Source: Peromyscus leucopus (Eukaryota > Chordata > Mammalia > Rodentia > Cricetidae). From it: a stretch of DNA of 64,000 nucleotides. Under the pieces are notes generated by a model. The model did not search any database and was not told the DNA's origin. It saw only the letters and a program-made list of their open reading frames with translations. Where the stretch lies: contig NC_051067.1 of NCBI RefSeq assembly GCF_004664715.2, positions 71,741,442 to 71,805,441 on the forward strand. The letters run 5' to 3'. The position numbers were made by a program, and so were the translations under genes. Shown here piece after piece: positions 33,002 to 44,369 of the stretch; position 1 is the stretch's first letter; the number at the start of each line of letters is the position of its first letter.

Positions 33002-36000
33002 TCCTACACCAACATACACCACAGAAGGACAACACAACACAACCAAAAAAATAACAGGAATTAACAATCACTGGTCATTAATATCCATCAATATCAATGG
33101 TCTCAACTCACCTATAAAAAGACACAGGCTAACAGAATGGATAAGAAAACAGGACCCATCCATATGCTGCATACAAGAAACACACCTTAACTCCAAAGAC
33201 AGACACTACCTCCGAGTAAAGGGCTGGGAAAAGGTTTTCCAAGCAAATGGACCTAAGAAACAAGCTGGTGTAGCTATCCTAATATCTAATAAAATAGACT
33301 TCAAACTAAAATCAATCAAAAGAGACCAGGATGGACATTACATATTCATCACGGGAAAAATCCACCAAGATGAAGTCTCGATTCTAAACATTTATGCTCC
33401 AAATACAAAAGCACCCACATTCATAAAAGAAACACTACTAAAGTTTAAAACGCACATCAAACCCCACACATTAGTAGTGGGAGATTTTAACACACCACTC
33501 TCACCAAAAGATAGATCTACCAGACTGAAACTTAACAAAGAAATAAAGGACCTAACAGATGTTATGACTCAAATGGACCTAATAGATATCTACAGAATAT
33601 TCCATCCTAACACAAAAGAATATACCTTCTTCTCAGCACCCCATGGAACCTTCTCAAAAATTGACCACATGCTTGGACACAAAACAAATCTCAACAGATA
33701 CAAAAAAATTGAAATAACCTCCTGTATCTTATCAGACCACCATGCCTTAAAGTTAGAACTCAATAACAACAAAAATTATAGAAAACCCACAAACTCATGG
33801 AAACTGAATAATGCCCACCTGAAACATCAATGGGTCAAGGAAGAAATAAAGACAGAAATTAAAGAGTTCCTAGAATTCAATGAAAATGAAAGTACAACAT
33901 ACCCAAACTTATGGGACACTATGAAAGCAGTGCTAAGAGGAAAATTCATAGCTCTAAATGCACACATAAAGAAGATGGAGCAATCCCATACCAATGAATT
34001 AACAGCACAACTGAAAGCTCTAGAACAAAAAGAAACAAACTCACCCAGGAGAAATAGACGCCAGGAAATAATCAAATTGAGGGCTGAAATCAACGAAATA
34101 GAAAACAAGAGAACAATACAAAAAATCAATGAAACAAAGAGTTGGTTCTTTGAAAAAATCAACAAGATAGACAAACCACTAGCCAAATTAACCAAAAGGC
34201 AAAGAGAGAGCACCCAAATTCACAAAATCAGAAATGAAAAGGGAGACATAACAACAGACAATGAGGAAATCCAGAGAATCATCAGATCATACTTCAAAAA
34301 CCTGTACTCCACAAAAATGGAAAACCAGGAAGAAATGGACAATTTTCTGGATAAATACCAAATACCAAAATTAAATCAAGACCAGATAAACCATTTAAAT
34401 AGACCAATAACCCCTAAAGAAATAGAAACAGTCATCAAAAGTCTCCCAACTAAAAAAAGCCCAGGACCAGATGGTTTCAGTGCAGAATTTTACCAGACTT
34501 TCAAAGTAGAACTAATACCAATCCTCTTCAAAGTGTTCCACACAATAGAAACAGAAGGAACACTACCAAACTCTTTTTATGAGGCTACAATTACCCTGAT
34601 ACCCAAACCACACAAAGATGCAACAAAGAAAGAGAACTACAGACCAATCTCCCTCATGAACATTGATGCAAAAATACTCAACAAAATATTGGCAAACCGA
34701 ATCCAAGAATACATCAAAACAATCATCCATCACGACCAAGTAGGATTCATCCCAGGGATGCAAGGATGGTTCAACATACGGAAATCAGTCAATGTAATAC
34801 ACCATATAAACAAACTGAAAGAAAAAAACCACATGATCATCTCCCTAGATGCTGAAAAAGCCTTTGACAAAATCCAACACCCCTTCATGATAAAGGTCTT
34901 AGAAAGAATAGGAATACAAGGAACATTTCTAAACATAATAAAAGCAATTTATAGCAAGCCAACAGCAAACATCAAATTAAATGGAGAGAAACTCAAAGCG
35001 ATACCACTAAATTCAGGAACAAGACAAGGCTGTCCACTCTCCCCATATTTATTCAATATAGTGCTAGAAGTTCTAGCTAGAGCAATAAGACAACAAAAGG
35101 AGATCAAAGGGATACAAATTGGCAAGGAAGAAGTCAAACTTTCACTATTTGCAGATGATATGATAGTATACATAAGTGACCCCAAAAACTCTACCAGGGA
35201 ACTTCTACAGCTGATAAACTCCTTCAGTAAAGTGGCAGGATACAAGATCAACTCAAAAAAATCAGTAGCCCTCCTATACACAAATGATAAAAGGGCTGAG
35301 AAAGAAGTCAGAGAAACATCACCCTTTACAATAGCCACAAATAATATAAAATACCTTGGGATAACACTAACTAAACAAGTGAAAGACCTTTTTGATAAGA
35401 ACTTTAAATCTCTAAAGAAAGAAATTGAAGAAGATATCAGAAAATGGAAGGATCTCCCATGCTCATGGATAGGTAGGATTAACATAGTAAAAATGGCAAT
35501 CTTACCAAAAGCAATCTACAGATTCAATGCAATCCCCATCAAAATCCCAACACAATTCTTCACAGACTTGGAAAGAAAAATACTCAACTTTATATGGAAA
35601 AACAAAAGACCCAGGATAGCTAAAAGAATCCTATACGATAAAGCAACCCTTGGAGGCATCACCATCCCGGACCTCAAACTCTACTATAGAGCTATAGTAA
35701 TAAAAACAGCTTGGTACTGGTACAAAAACCGACATACGGACCAATGGAATCGAATTGAAGACCCTGACATTAATCCATGCACATATGAACACCTGGTTTT
35801 TGACAAAGGAGCCAAAACTATACAATGGAAGAAAGAAAGTATCTTCAACAAATGGTGCTGGCATAACTGGATGTCAATATGTAAAAGATTACAAATAGAT
35901 CCATATCTGTCACCATGCACAAAACTCAAGTCCAAGTGGATCAAAGACCTAAACATAAATCCAGTTACACTAAACTTAATAGAAAAGAAAATAGGAAGCA

Positions 36001-36875
36001 CTCTTGAACGCATTGGCACTGGAGACCATTTCCTAAATAAAACACCAACAGCACAGACCCTGAGCACAACCATTAATAAATGGGACCTCTCAAAATTGAG
36101 AAGCTTTTGCAGGGCAAAAGACACAGTCAATAAGACAAAAAGACAGCCAACAGATTGGGAAAAGATCTTCACCAACCCCACATCTGACAGAGGATTGATC
36201 TCCACAATATATAAAGAACTCAAGAAACTAGACATCAAAGCACTGAACAATCCAATTAAAAAATGGGCTAAAGAGCTAAACAGAAAATTCACAAAACAAG
36301 AACTACAAATGGCTGAAAGACATTTAAAGAAATGCTCAACATCCTTAATCATCAGAGAAATGCAAATCAAAACGACTCTGAGATACCACCTTACACCCGT
36401 TAGAATGGCTAAGATCAAAAACACCAATGACAACCAATGTTGGAGAGGATGTGGAGCAAAGGGAACACTCCTCCACTGTTGGTGGGAATGTAAACTTGTA
36501 CAACCACTGTGGAAATCAGTATGGCGGTTTCTCAGAAAATTAGGAATCGAACTACCTCAAGACCCAGCCATACCACTCTTGGGCATATACCCAAAGAATG
36601 CTGATACATACCATAAAGATACATGCTCAGCTATGTTCATAGCAGCACTATTTGTAATAGCCAGAACCTGGAAACAACCTAGATGCCCATCAATGGAAGA
36701 ATGGATGAAAAAAATGTGGTACATATACACAATGGAGTTCTACTCAGCAGAGAAAAACAATGAAAGCATGAAATTTGCAGGCAAATGGATGGAACTAGAA
36801 AAAATCATCCTGAGTGAGGTAACCCAAACCCAGAAAGACAGTTATGGTATGTACTCACTCATTGGTGGATTCTAG
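32979..36875 (+). CDS. L1 ORF2 protein (endonuclease-reverse transcriptase)
   Basis: A 1298-residue protein that nicks DNA and copies L1 RNA at the nick. Endonuclease (about 1-256): [12 protein letters not shown] with catalytic Glu67, GDFN (Asp169, Asn171) and SDHH (Asp253, His254). Reverse transcriptase (about 488-790): [43 protein letters not shown] and the catalytic FADD (Asp726, Asp727). C-terminus: a CX3CX7HX4C knuckle at Cys1154, Cys1158, His1166 and Cys1171. No stop or frameshift breaks it. The numbering runs 17 above what I recall for mouse ORF2, which fits a longer N-terminus before the conserved KITG. The first in-frame ATG overlaps ORF1, so the true start could be downstream. ORF2 is normally translated poorly by reinitiation on the bicistronic L1 RNA. 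Confidence 0.96.
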   Translation: MKNQAIDNPTPTYTTEGQHNTTKKITGINNHWSLISININGLNSPIKRHRLTEWIRKQDPSICCIQETHLNSKDRHYLRVKGWEKVFQANGPKKQAGVAILISNKIDFKLKSIKRDQDGHYIFITGKIHQDEVSILNIYAPNTKAPTFIKETLLKFKTHIKPHTLVVGDFNTPLSPKDRSTRLKLNKEIKDLTDVMTQMDLIDIYRIFHPNTKEYTFFSAPHGTFSKIDHMLGHKTNLNRYKKIEITSCILSDHHALKLELNNNKNYRKPTNSWKLNNAHLKHQWVKEEIKTEIKEFLEFNENESTTYPNLWDTMKAVLRGKFIALNAHIKKMEQSHTNELTAQLKALEQKETNSPRRNRRQEIIKLRAEINEIENKRTIQKINETKSWFFEKINKIDKPLAKLTKRQRESTQIHKIRNEKGDITTDNEEIQRIIRSYFKNLYSTKMENQEEMDNFLDKYQIPKLNQDQINHLNRPITPKEIETVIKSLPTKKSPGPDGFSAEFYQTFKVELIPILFKVFHTIETEGTLPNSFYEATITLIPKPHKDATKKENYRPISLMNIDAKILNKILANRIQEYIKTIIHHDQVGFIPGMQGWFNIRKSVNVIHHINKLKEKNHMIISLDAEKAFDKIQHPFMIKVLERIGIQGTFLNIIKAIYSKPTANIKLNGEKLKAIPLNSGTRQGCPLSPYLFNIVLEVLARAIRQQKEIKGIQIGKEEVKLSLFADDMIVYISDPKNSTRELLQLINSFSKVAGYKINSKKSVALLYTNDKRAEKEVRETSPFTIATNNIKYLGITLTKQVKDLFDKNFKSLKKEIEEDIRKWKDLPCSWIGRINIVKMAILPKAIYRFNAIPIKIPTQFFTDLERKILNFIWKNKRPRIAKRILYDKATLGGITIPDLKLYYRAIVIKTAWYWYKNRHTDQWNRIEDPDINPCTYEHLVFDKGAKTIQWKKESIFNKWCWHNWMSICKRLQIDPYLSPCTKLKSKWIKDLNINPVTLNLIEKKIGSTLERIGTGDHFLNKTPTAQTLSTTINKWDLSKLRSFCRAKDTVNKTKRQPTDWEKIFTNPTSDRGLISTIYKELKKLDIKALNNPIKKWAKELNRKFTKQELQMAERHLKKCSTSLIIREMQIKTTLRYHLTPVRMAKIKNTNDNQCWRGCGAKGTLLHCWWECKLVQPLWKSVWRFLRKLGIELPQDPAIPLLGIYPKNADTYHKDTCSAMFIAALFVIARTWKQPRCPSMEEWMKKMWYIYTMEFYSAEKNNESMKFAGKWMELEKIILSEVTQTQKDSYGMYSLIGGF

Positions 36876-37400
36876 ATATAAAATGAACAATCAGACCACA
36901 ACCCATAGAACCATAAAGGCTATATATATATAGCATGGAGGTCCCTAGGACGACTGTGGCATATAATAAATTTCAGTTTTACTCAATTATTGAAAAAAAA
37001 AATAGCCAAATGAATGGAAACACATGAACTATGAACCAAAGGCTGAGGGGCTCCCAGCTGGATCAGGCCTTCTGAATAGGTGAGACAGTTGATTGGCTTG
37101 ATCAGTTTGGGAGGCATCTAGGCAGTGGGACCAAGTCCTGTGCTCATTGCATGAATTGGCTGTTTGAAACCAGGAACTTATGCAGGGACACTTGGCTTAG
37201 TCAGGGAGGAAGGGACTGGACCTGCCTGGACTGAGTCTACCAAGTTGATCACAGTCCTCGGGGGAGGACTTGTCCTGGAGGAGGTGGGAATGGAGGGTGG
37301 GCTGGGGGTAAGGGGAGGGCGTGGGAGGGGGGGAGAATAGGGGAACCCATGGCTGATATGTAGAACTGAATGGTATTGTAAAATAAAAAATATATATCAC
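36876..37400 (+). other. L1 3' UTR
   Basis: Non-coding 3' end of the intact L1. It has a short TATA run (36922-36932), an internal A10 near 36992, a segment shared with the truncated copies at 17.6 and 47.2 kb, a purine/G-rich tract (37270-37343) typical of L1 3' UTRs and capable of G-quadruplex formation, and AATAAA at 37382-37387 just before the tail. Confidence 0.9.
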
Positions 37401-37445
37401 AAAAAAAAAAAAATGAAATCTTAAACATACAAAAAAAAAAAAAAT
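37401..37445 (+). other. L1 double A-tail with 17-nt spacer
   Basis: A13 (37401-37413), then tgaaatcttaaacatac (37414-37430), then A14 (37431-37444), then the target-site duplication. The spacer does not match the body of the element and could be a short 3' transduction from the source locus. Confidence 0.8.
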
Positions 37446-37459
37446 AAAATAAACAAGAC
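37446..37459 (+). repeat. 3' target-site duplication of full-length L1
   Basis: aaaataaacaagac, a perfect copy of 29591-29604. Because the tail is A-rich the first bases are ambiguous, but taaacaagac is unambiguous. Confidence 0.93.
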
Positions 37460-38110
37460 TACTCAGGAAAAGTCGTATTGATCCACATGCATAGTTGATA
37501 TTTTGTATACTGCCACTACACTTTATTATCTAGAGCAGGCTGGGAAAGCTGTTACCATCACGAATGTCTTCCGAACTATTTGTTCCTGTTAATCAGTAAT
37601 TTTTGGAGGGCCAGTTAGTCTAGTACACTGTGCCCCAAAGGGTTAGTAGAATTATAGGATTCTTCATATCTATCTTGGCATTTTCTGTTCAGAACTTATA
37701 AAATTTCTTAGTTAATTCAAAGTGCATTCACTTCCTAACCTGAAAGACAGCATCCTCTGGATAGTGCTCTTGATACTGTGTGAAATGCAAAAGAACAGAA
37801 GAAGAATAAAGGCTTCAGAGTCATGGCCTCCTGCAGCCTCTTTGACACAGCCTTTGATATGGACACTCACCAGGACTGGTCCACCTAGACGCTAGGCTTC
37901 TCCACTCAACCGAAGAAGACAGCAATAGCTTGATCCCATTGCCTGGCTGGGTTTGACGTGATTTCAACAACAGATGCAACAACCCTAAAGGGAACGTTGG
38001 AAGGCGGGTGGCCACGGAACTGGGTTCATCTGTATCCCTCGGAGGATGGTACCAGGCTGAACAGTATCATTACTAATGCAATATAAATCCCTTCCAAGTA
38101 CTAAACACAG
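37460..38110. other. No gene recognised; 3' flank of the L1
   Basis: Unique-looking sequence with no exon or repeat family visible. Confidence 0.5.
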
Positions 38111-38117
38111 TGATCAC

Positions 38118-38348
38118 CACTTATTAGCACTTTTCTTTATGTTAGAGATTATGCTAAATGCTAAAACAATGTAAGATTTCTTTGCATTCTGTACCACCAC
38201 ATTCTGGGGGTTATTATTGCCCTCATTTTAAGGGTGGAGAAACCCTAGATTGGGAAGGATTAAATGACTTGCTTAAAACTCACCCAGTCAGAAAACTTGG
38301 AGCTTGAATGCTAGGCTAGACACACCTGTTCCTTAATCCCTGGCCCGG
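38118..38348 (-). mobile_element. MIR SINE (ancient, mammalian-wide)
   Basis: The order gattatgctaaatgctaaaa, gttattattgccctcatttt, gtggagaaaccctagattgg, aaatgacttgcttaaaactc and then gagcttgaatgc follows the reverse complement of the MIR consensus core. It predates the rodent repeats. Confidence 0.7.
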
Positions 38349-38349
38349 C

Positions 38350-40305
38350 GTCATACATGGAAAATAGGACTGCCACCTTGGGCCTTGGGGCACTGGAGTA
38401 AGGACTTGGATTTTAAAATGGTTGTCAAAATGTGAGGCCCTACTCATTTCTCATCACCCATCTTTATCTTTACCCAAGATGTACTTGGTAGGAGAATGAT
38501 ATTGCCAATATTCCTCAGAGAAATAGGTTGGGGGGGGGGGCAGACCAACTAGAATCTGCTGCCGTGAAAATCACCCTCAAAGATTCAGACATCACAGTAA
38601 AGTCCCAACAGCTCAGAAGAGCCCTGCAGTAGGGAAGCAGTACCCACCCTGGTGTTTATGCATTGGGTAGTGTGAAGGTCTTTCTGTTCCATTAAATATG
38701 CTAGCCGAAAGATCTGGGTCGGGGCTCAAGGGGGCACTGAGACAAATTGTTAGGGAGTGAGTTTCTTGGAAGAGTTATTAATACCATGAACAGACAGACA
38801 GATAGACAAATAATGGCATTTTGGGGACTCTGAGGAGAGTTCAGGCATCGGCACTACTCAGAGGGTATGGGGGGGGGGAACTGTGAAGAGAGGAAATCAA
38901 GGCCCTCAGTGCAGAACCCGAGGTCTCTTCTTATATCTTTCTAGTGGGGAGGTTTTACAGTATAAACCTACAGTCGGGTTCTCTTGATTCCAGACCTGAG
39001 TGAGTGGGGAGCAGGTAGTGTGGCTACCAATAGCCCCTTTCATGTAAACTCACTCTTCTGGGTCCCTAGATGTCTCAGTAGGTGCCTGTTGTATCTGTGA
39101 CAGATAAAGGGCTGTTGTATGTACTGCAGCCTGATTAGCAGCTGGACTCTACATTAGGCTATTAAACTCACAGCCCCTAGGGCTGGGATTCTGTGGCATA
39201 TAGCTTAGAACACGCCCTGCTATCTCTCTGGACATCACATTGCTTGAATCAAGCTGGACTTTGCTCTGCCCCTCTGGCCCCAAAAGCTTCAGTTTCTAGC
39301 TCCAAACACACCTGGTTCCACATCCTTCCCTGTCCTGTGACTGACATTGCAGGTGTCCACATACAAATGGAGTAAGTTACATGCAACTCACATGTGAGTC
39401 ACAACAAGTACGAGTGTCAACATGAATGAAACGCGAGGAAGGCGGTGAGGGCAGAGGAAACAGAAAGGAGGGGAAGCAAGGAGCTCAGAGCCCCACAACC
39501 GTTTCCTCAGTGACACGGTCACCTCCAGAATTCATTTACAGACTCCCCCACCAGTGACCACTCCAAAAGAGTAAAGCATGGTTCTGTGCGAAAACAATTG
39601 AAGCTCCAACTCAGATAAACTGTATTTGGCCATCAGAGTGCAGCTAGTCAATAAAACACGTTCTGTCATACAGTTTTGCGGTGTATTGATTTTCTGTGTC
39701 GACAATTATTATTAGCTCATTTATTTATTCAACAAACATATATTGAGCACCTGTTCACGGTAAGGAGTTTTTTCTATGTATTAAAAAATTGATTAAAAAC
39801 ACAGGACACTCAAGGGCGATCGTGCTATGGAGAAATAGTTAAGAATAAACTCGTTAAGGCAGAGCATGGATCCAGATTCAGCCAGTAGATGTGGGGAGAC
39901 ATGGGCAGAAGGGATTTGGCCAGTTAAAGTGTTCTGTCCTCTGCACCTCAGTCACTTATAGACTGAGGAATGGGTGTGACACTGGCTAAGGCAGGCACAG
40001 TCTTCCCAGAACCTTTCCTCATCAATTAATGAGGGTGGTTTCTCTCCTTGGGAGATTGCTACACTTGAAGAATGTGAGCCTGAGGCATCTGGAGGCCATC
40101 TTGCCTTTGTAGAGGAGAAATGGTAACCGAAAGCCGAAGCTGAGAAGAAACAAGTGAATGTAAAAGTAGAGTTATTAACTGTTTCCTCTTCTAATAGCTA
40201 CAACTTTCTTATTTCCTTCCTCTGCTATATTGCTTCCTTCCCTCTTTATTTCCTCTCTCCTCCTCTCTCTTTTCTTCTGTCCACATGCTGCTGACTGAAA
40301 AAAAA
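38350..40305. other. No gene recognised
   Basis: Mostly unique DNA. There are G-runs near 38529-38538 and 38870. A short L2/MIR-like phrase, tatattgagcacctgtt, lies near 39735-39755. No frame above 65 codons has any family signature. Confidence 0.5.
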
Positions 40306-40309
40306 AAAG

Positions 40310-40532
40310 TTTGTTTTATTTTACGTGCATGGGTGTTTTGCCTGCATGTATGCTTGTGTGTACCACATGCATGCCTGGTGCCCCTGGAGGCCAGGAGAGG
40401 GCATTGGATCCTCTGGAACTGGAGTTACAGATGGTTGTGAGCCACCTTGTGGGTGCTGAGAATTGAACCAGGGTCCTCTGGAAGAGCAGCCAGTGTTCCT
40501 AATGGCTGAGCCCCTTGTTTGGACCCATGCCC
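40310..40532 (-). mobile_element. B2/B3-type SINE
   Basis: Text in minus orientation: gttttgcctgcatgtatgct, ctggaggccaggagagggca, tgctgagaattgaaccaggg and aatggctgagcccc, ending at the tRNA-like head on the right. The A-rich tail lies at the left edge (about 40299-40308 on the complement as T/A). Confidence 0.75.
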
Positions 40533-40599
40533 CTTATTTTTTGTCACCAGTATTTCTAAGTGCTTTGTGTTTCTAAACACAGATGTTCAAAAAAATTCA

Positions 40600-40905
40600 G
40601 GGCAGTCAGTATATATAAGAAATTATATAATATTTTATAACATTATATAATTATATAAATTATATAACATTTTACCACTCACTTCAATTTTAGTAAAAAC
40701 GACACCGGATACCACTATGTACTCGAGTCACACACTAGGAATCAAAACAACAACAATAAACAATAACAACAAAAACCCAGCATCATGCTGTATATGCTAT
40801 TCAATGACCTGCCTTTCCACAAAATAGTATATTTTATGTGGCGTTCTCATGACTCTTTAAGTCTATGTTTTTATTCTACTGTAGTCTAAAAAGCAAAGAT
40901 GATAT
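40600..40905. other. AT-rich DNA, no gene recognised
   Basis: Contains a TTATATAA-rich stretch at about 40622-40668 and a CAA-rich stretch at about 40745-40775. Confidence 0.5.
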
Positions 40906-41168
40906 AAAAATGTGTATGTTAGGCCGGGCGGTGGTGGCGCACACCTTTAATCCTAGCACTCGGGAGGCAGAGCCAGGCGGATCTCTGTGAGTTCGAGGTC
41001 AGCCTGGGCTACCAAGTGAGTTCCAAGAAAGGTGCAAAGCTACACAGAGAAACCCTGTCTCGAAAAACCAAAAAAAAAAAAAAAAAAAAACCAAAAAAAA
41101 AAAAAAACAAAAAAAAAAACAAAACAAAAAAAACCAAAAAAAACCAAAAAACAAAAATGTGTATGTTA
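40906..41168 (+). mobile_element. B1 SINE, cricetid type, with perfect target-site duplication
   Basis: The duplication aaaaatgtgtatgtta is at 40906-40921 and 41153-41168. The body starts ggccgggcggtggtggcgca and carries ccaagtgagttccaagaaag and acagagaaaccctgtctcg. The tail is a long A tract with CC and C interruptions. High conservation and an intact duplication mean a recent insertion. Confidence 0.96.
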
Positions 41169-41169
41169 A

Positions 41170-42350
41170 AAACTCACTCCATTTTTGTGCCTGCACATAA
41201 TATTCTCTTCCGTAATAAAAACAGGGACTTTCCTCATGTACTCTCCAGTATAATTTTATGTAAATGGAGCAAAAACAGATCTATTTCCAACATTATTTCC
41301 AACATCCCCTTTTCACACAAAGGGCTTCCTCTAACACAAGGGTCTACTGTTGTTTACCATTTAACACCAGAGAGGTAAAAATCTCCTATGTTAACACACA
41401 AGAGTGCTTTTCAGATTCAGGCATTTGGGATGCGTATGTAGTAAAGTCTATTTCAACCTCTCTGCTATTGTAATGATTTACTCTCAATCAACCTGAAACA
41501 CAAGGAGTTATGAACTTTAATTAGAGTGTGTCTAGAACAGAATTGAAGAAGAGATATGAGTTGTTTCCTGGATATTAAAATTGAAGTCAATGCTAAAGAT
41601 ATTACACAAAAGCGATGAAGCCCTTTGTTATTGTTCTAAATGTTGAGGTTCCTGGGCAAGCATTTGTGAAGGAGAAGACTTCTTTTCATGTTTATTTATC
41701 ATATTATGAACAACAGAAATTTGTAATAAAACTTACTCAAAACACTATCTCATGTATTTATTCAGGTAATGCGTATTTTATAAGCATCAATCTGGTCAAT
41801 ATAGATTATTTACTTCAACATGAATGGTAAAGTTAGTTTTAAATTCCATATTGAACATTTTTATTTCAATTTTTCATCAACTTAATTTCTCAAAAGGAAG
41901 AAAATTCATCATTACAAGAATTTGTGTAAGGTTGCTCTTTGAAATAGTGTCTTGGAAGTGATAAACAAAAAAAGGTAACCACAAAAGTGAAAAAAAAAGT
42001 GAGTGAGTGAGTGAATGAATAACAGGTGCATGCAAATCTCATCCCACCTGCTCCTGACAAACATATGTTAGATGCTAACCTTGCCTTGCACGGATGAAGA
42101 ATTGGGTCAGGGAGACTGATGCTCTGCCAGAATCACACATCCATTAAGTTTAAGAGGCAGGAGTCCTCACTAGTCCCTTCCGCCCTCAGTTCTGTGCACT
42201 TGAACAGCACATTACTCTGACTCTCCGTGAACTTGATTGCGCTTGGCCTGTGATCATTTATCTGTTGACAATTCCTCTCAGATAAATCATTTCCCTTTAA
42301 ATTAAAAAAAGACAAATCATTTAAGGGTTTGAAGCTAACCAGAGAGTAGG
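41170..42350. other. No gene recognised
   Basis: AT-rich. A weak MIR-like phrase (minus orientation) lies at about 42085-42155: gatgaagaattgggtcaggg followed by cagaatcacacatcc. The frames at 41016-41830 include the B1 tail and have no motifs. Confidence 0.45.
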
Positions 42351-42357
42351 CTAGCTA

Positions 42358-42359
<2 letters not shown>

Positions 42360-42399
<40 letters not shown>
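42360..42399. repeat. (GT)20 microsatellite
   Basis: Uninterrupted GT repeat. Confidence 0.97.
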
Positions 42400-42406
<7 letters not shown>

Positions 42407-43050
42407 AAAATAGCAGCCTTGAGAACAAGTGATGAATATTAGAGATGGTTTCTTGGTTTCTAAACTTTAGTAGTGGGGCAACAGATTTTTACAGACAAAC
42501 CATTGCAGCTTACAAAGATAAGCGCAGAAAGATACATGGGGAAAAATCACTCTAGCTAACAGTTGGTTTCCTCTGAAGAAGAATCAGATCTGAAGAGATT
42601 AGTGTGTCGCTGAATAAGAGGAAGTAAAAGAAAAATGGAGTAATTAAGGATCCCATCTCTAGTTTCCTGTAACACGAGCGTACTGTAACAGGGCTTGTTA
42701 CAGACTGTCACTAACAGAATGTTTATTGTAGAATGATGTTGGAAAACAAATATGAGAGGGGAAGGTCCTGCAAGTCACATGGGAAAATCTCAAGCTCAAG
42801 GTAACTCACCCTCTAGGTAAGATTGTGCACATGTTGGGAAAAACATTAATAAACTGAAATTCCTCTCTGGGTTCATTAATCTCATCTTTTTGTTTGTCTA
42901 TGAAAATATAATTTCAACTTGGAGGTTCTCTACGGAAAGGTAACTGGTCAGGGAGTATGTGAACACTTTCTGTGGTAATAAAGCCAGCACACACTCATTT
43001 GTATGAAATGATAAGAAAAGAGATGTCAAAACAAAAATATCAGACTTGCC
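42400..43050. other. No gene recognised
   Basis: Nothing recognisable. It forms the left flank of the rearranged L1. Confidence 0.5.
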
Positions 43051-43051
43051 A

Positions 43052-44369
43052 AGTTCTGCTTAATGTGTGGCTGTGGGACTCTGCATCTGCTACCCTCAGT
43101 TGCTGGATGAAGTCTCTCTGGTCTCTTTAATGATGATTCTGCTAGGCTCTGGTCCCAGAACACCCTGCAGCCAGAACAAAGTGTAGGTCGAAGGTTTTGT
43201 GGCCCAATTAGTGTCCCAATCCCTCCACTTGAGGCCTTGCCTGGTTATAGAAGATGGCCAGTTCAGGCTTGGCGTCCCCCAAAAGTCCTTTGCTAAGATT
43301 ACTCTTGTAAATTCTGTGGAGTTTCTATTGTACTAGATTTCCACCTTGTCCCCCAATTCCAGTCATGTCTCCCAGTATTTTCTCCCCTTTACTTGAGCCC
43401 TCCTATTCCCAACCTCTCCCATCCCCAGTCCACCAGCAAAGTCTATTCTATTGCCCTTCCCTGGGAGTTCCTTGTGTCCCCCTTTAAGCCCTCCTTGTAA
43501 CTTAGCCTCTCTGGTTCTGTGGGCTGTAGCATGATTATCATTTACTTTATAGGATTGTTTTAGCTATTCTGTTTTGTTTTTGTTTGTTTTTATTTTGGGG
43601 GTTTTCTTGTTGTTATTTTTTTTTCATATGAAGTTGAGTACTGTTCTTTCAAGGCCTGTAAAGAATTGTGTTGGAATTTTGAGAGGGATTGTATTGAATC
43701 TGTAGATTGCTTTTGTTAGGATGACCATTTTTACTATGTTAATCCTACTAATCCATGAACATGGGAGATCCTTCCATCTTCTGATATCTTCTTAAATTTC
43801 CTTCTTCAAAGACTTGAATTTTTTTTTTTTTATCATACAGGTCTTTCACTTGTTTGGTTAGGGTTACCCCAAGATATTTTATATTATTTGTGGCTATTGT
43901 GAAGGGAGTTGTTTCCCTGATTTCTTTCTCAGCTCATCTGTCATTTGTATATAGGAGGGTCATTGACTTTTTTTTAAGTTAACCTTGTATCCATCCACTA
44001 TGCTGAATGTGTTTATCAGATTCAGTTCCCTGGTAGAATTTCTGGGGTCATTATCATATTATCTGCAAATAGCCATACTTTGACTTCTTCCATTCCAATT
44101 TGTATCCCCTTGATCTCCTTTTGTTGTCTTATTGCTCTAGTTAGAACTTCCAGTACTATATTGAATAGATATGGAGAGAGTGGACAGCCTTGTTTTGTCC
44201 TTGATTTTAGTGGAATTGCTTTGAGTTTCTCTCTATTTAGTTTGATGTTGGTTGTCAGCTTGCTGTATATTGACTTTATGTTTGGGTATGCTCCTTGTAT
44301 CCCTGATCTCTCCAAGACCTTTATCATGAAGGGGTATTGGATTTTGTCAAAGCTTTTTCAGCATCTATG
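43052..44369 (-). pseudogene. Inverted 5' part of a twin-primed L1 (ORF2 fragment plus early 3' UTR)
   Basis: Read on the minus strand from 44369 down, it matches L1 ORF2 from the [10 protein letters not shown] region (equivalent to about 34844 in the intact copy) through [14 protein letters not shown] and on to the segment equivalent to about 35630. At about 43550-43560 it jumps to the L1 3' UTR and continues to 43052. Reverse transcriptase is broken: FADD reads FADN, and there are frameshifts and stops. The ORF2 C-terminus (about 1.2 kb) is missing at the jump. It is directly followed by L1 3' UTR in the opposite orientation. Confidence 0.85.

Larger units (their letters stand above)
29605..37445 (+). 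mobile_element. Full-length, apparently intact LINE-1 retrotransposon
   Basis: An autonomous non-LTR retrotransposon of about 7.84 kb, complete from promoter repeats to A-tail and flanked by a perfect 14-bp target-site duplication. In order it contains a GC-rich tandem promoter, a leader, ORF1, an overlapping ORF2, a 3' UTR with a G-rich tract, and the tail. L1s replicate by target-primed reverse transcription: ORF2 protein nicks at TTTT/A and copies its own RNA with the help of ORF1 protein. Both frames are uninterrupted and catalytic motifs are present, so this copy is young by the standards of its neighbours at 12.8, 17.6, 22.9, 43.1 and 47.2 kb, all truncated or broken. Present-day activity cannot be shown from sequence alone. 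Confidence 0.96.

Noticed and set aside
34949..36433. Long minus-strand frames (178 and 249 codons) opposite ORF2
   Set aside because: Antisense shadows of A-rich ORF2 codons, hydrophobic by composition, with no independent signal.
44022..44327. 101-codon reverse-transcriptase-like frame as an active gene
   Set aside because: It is a fragment of the broken twin-primed L1. The catalytic FADD reads FADN and the frame lacks both ends of ORF2.
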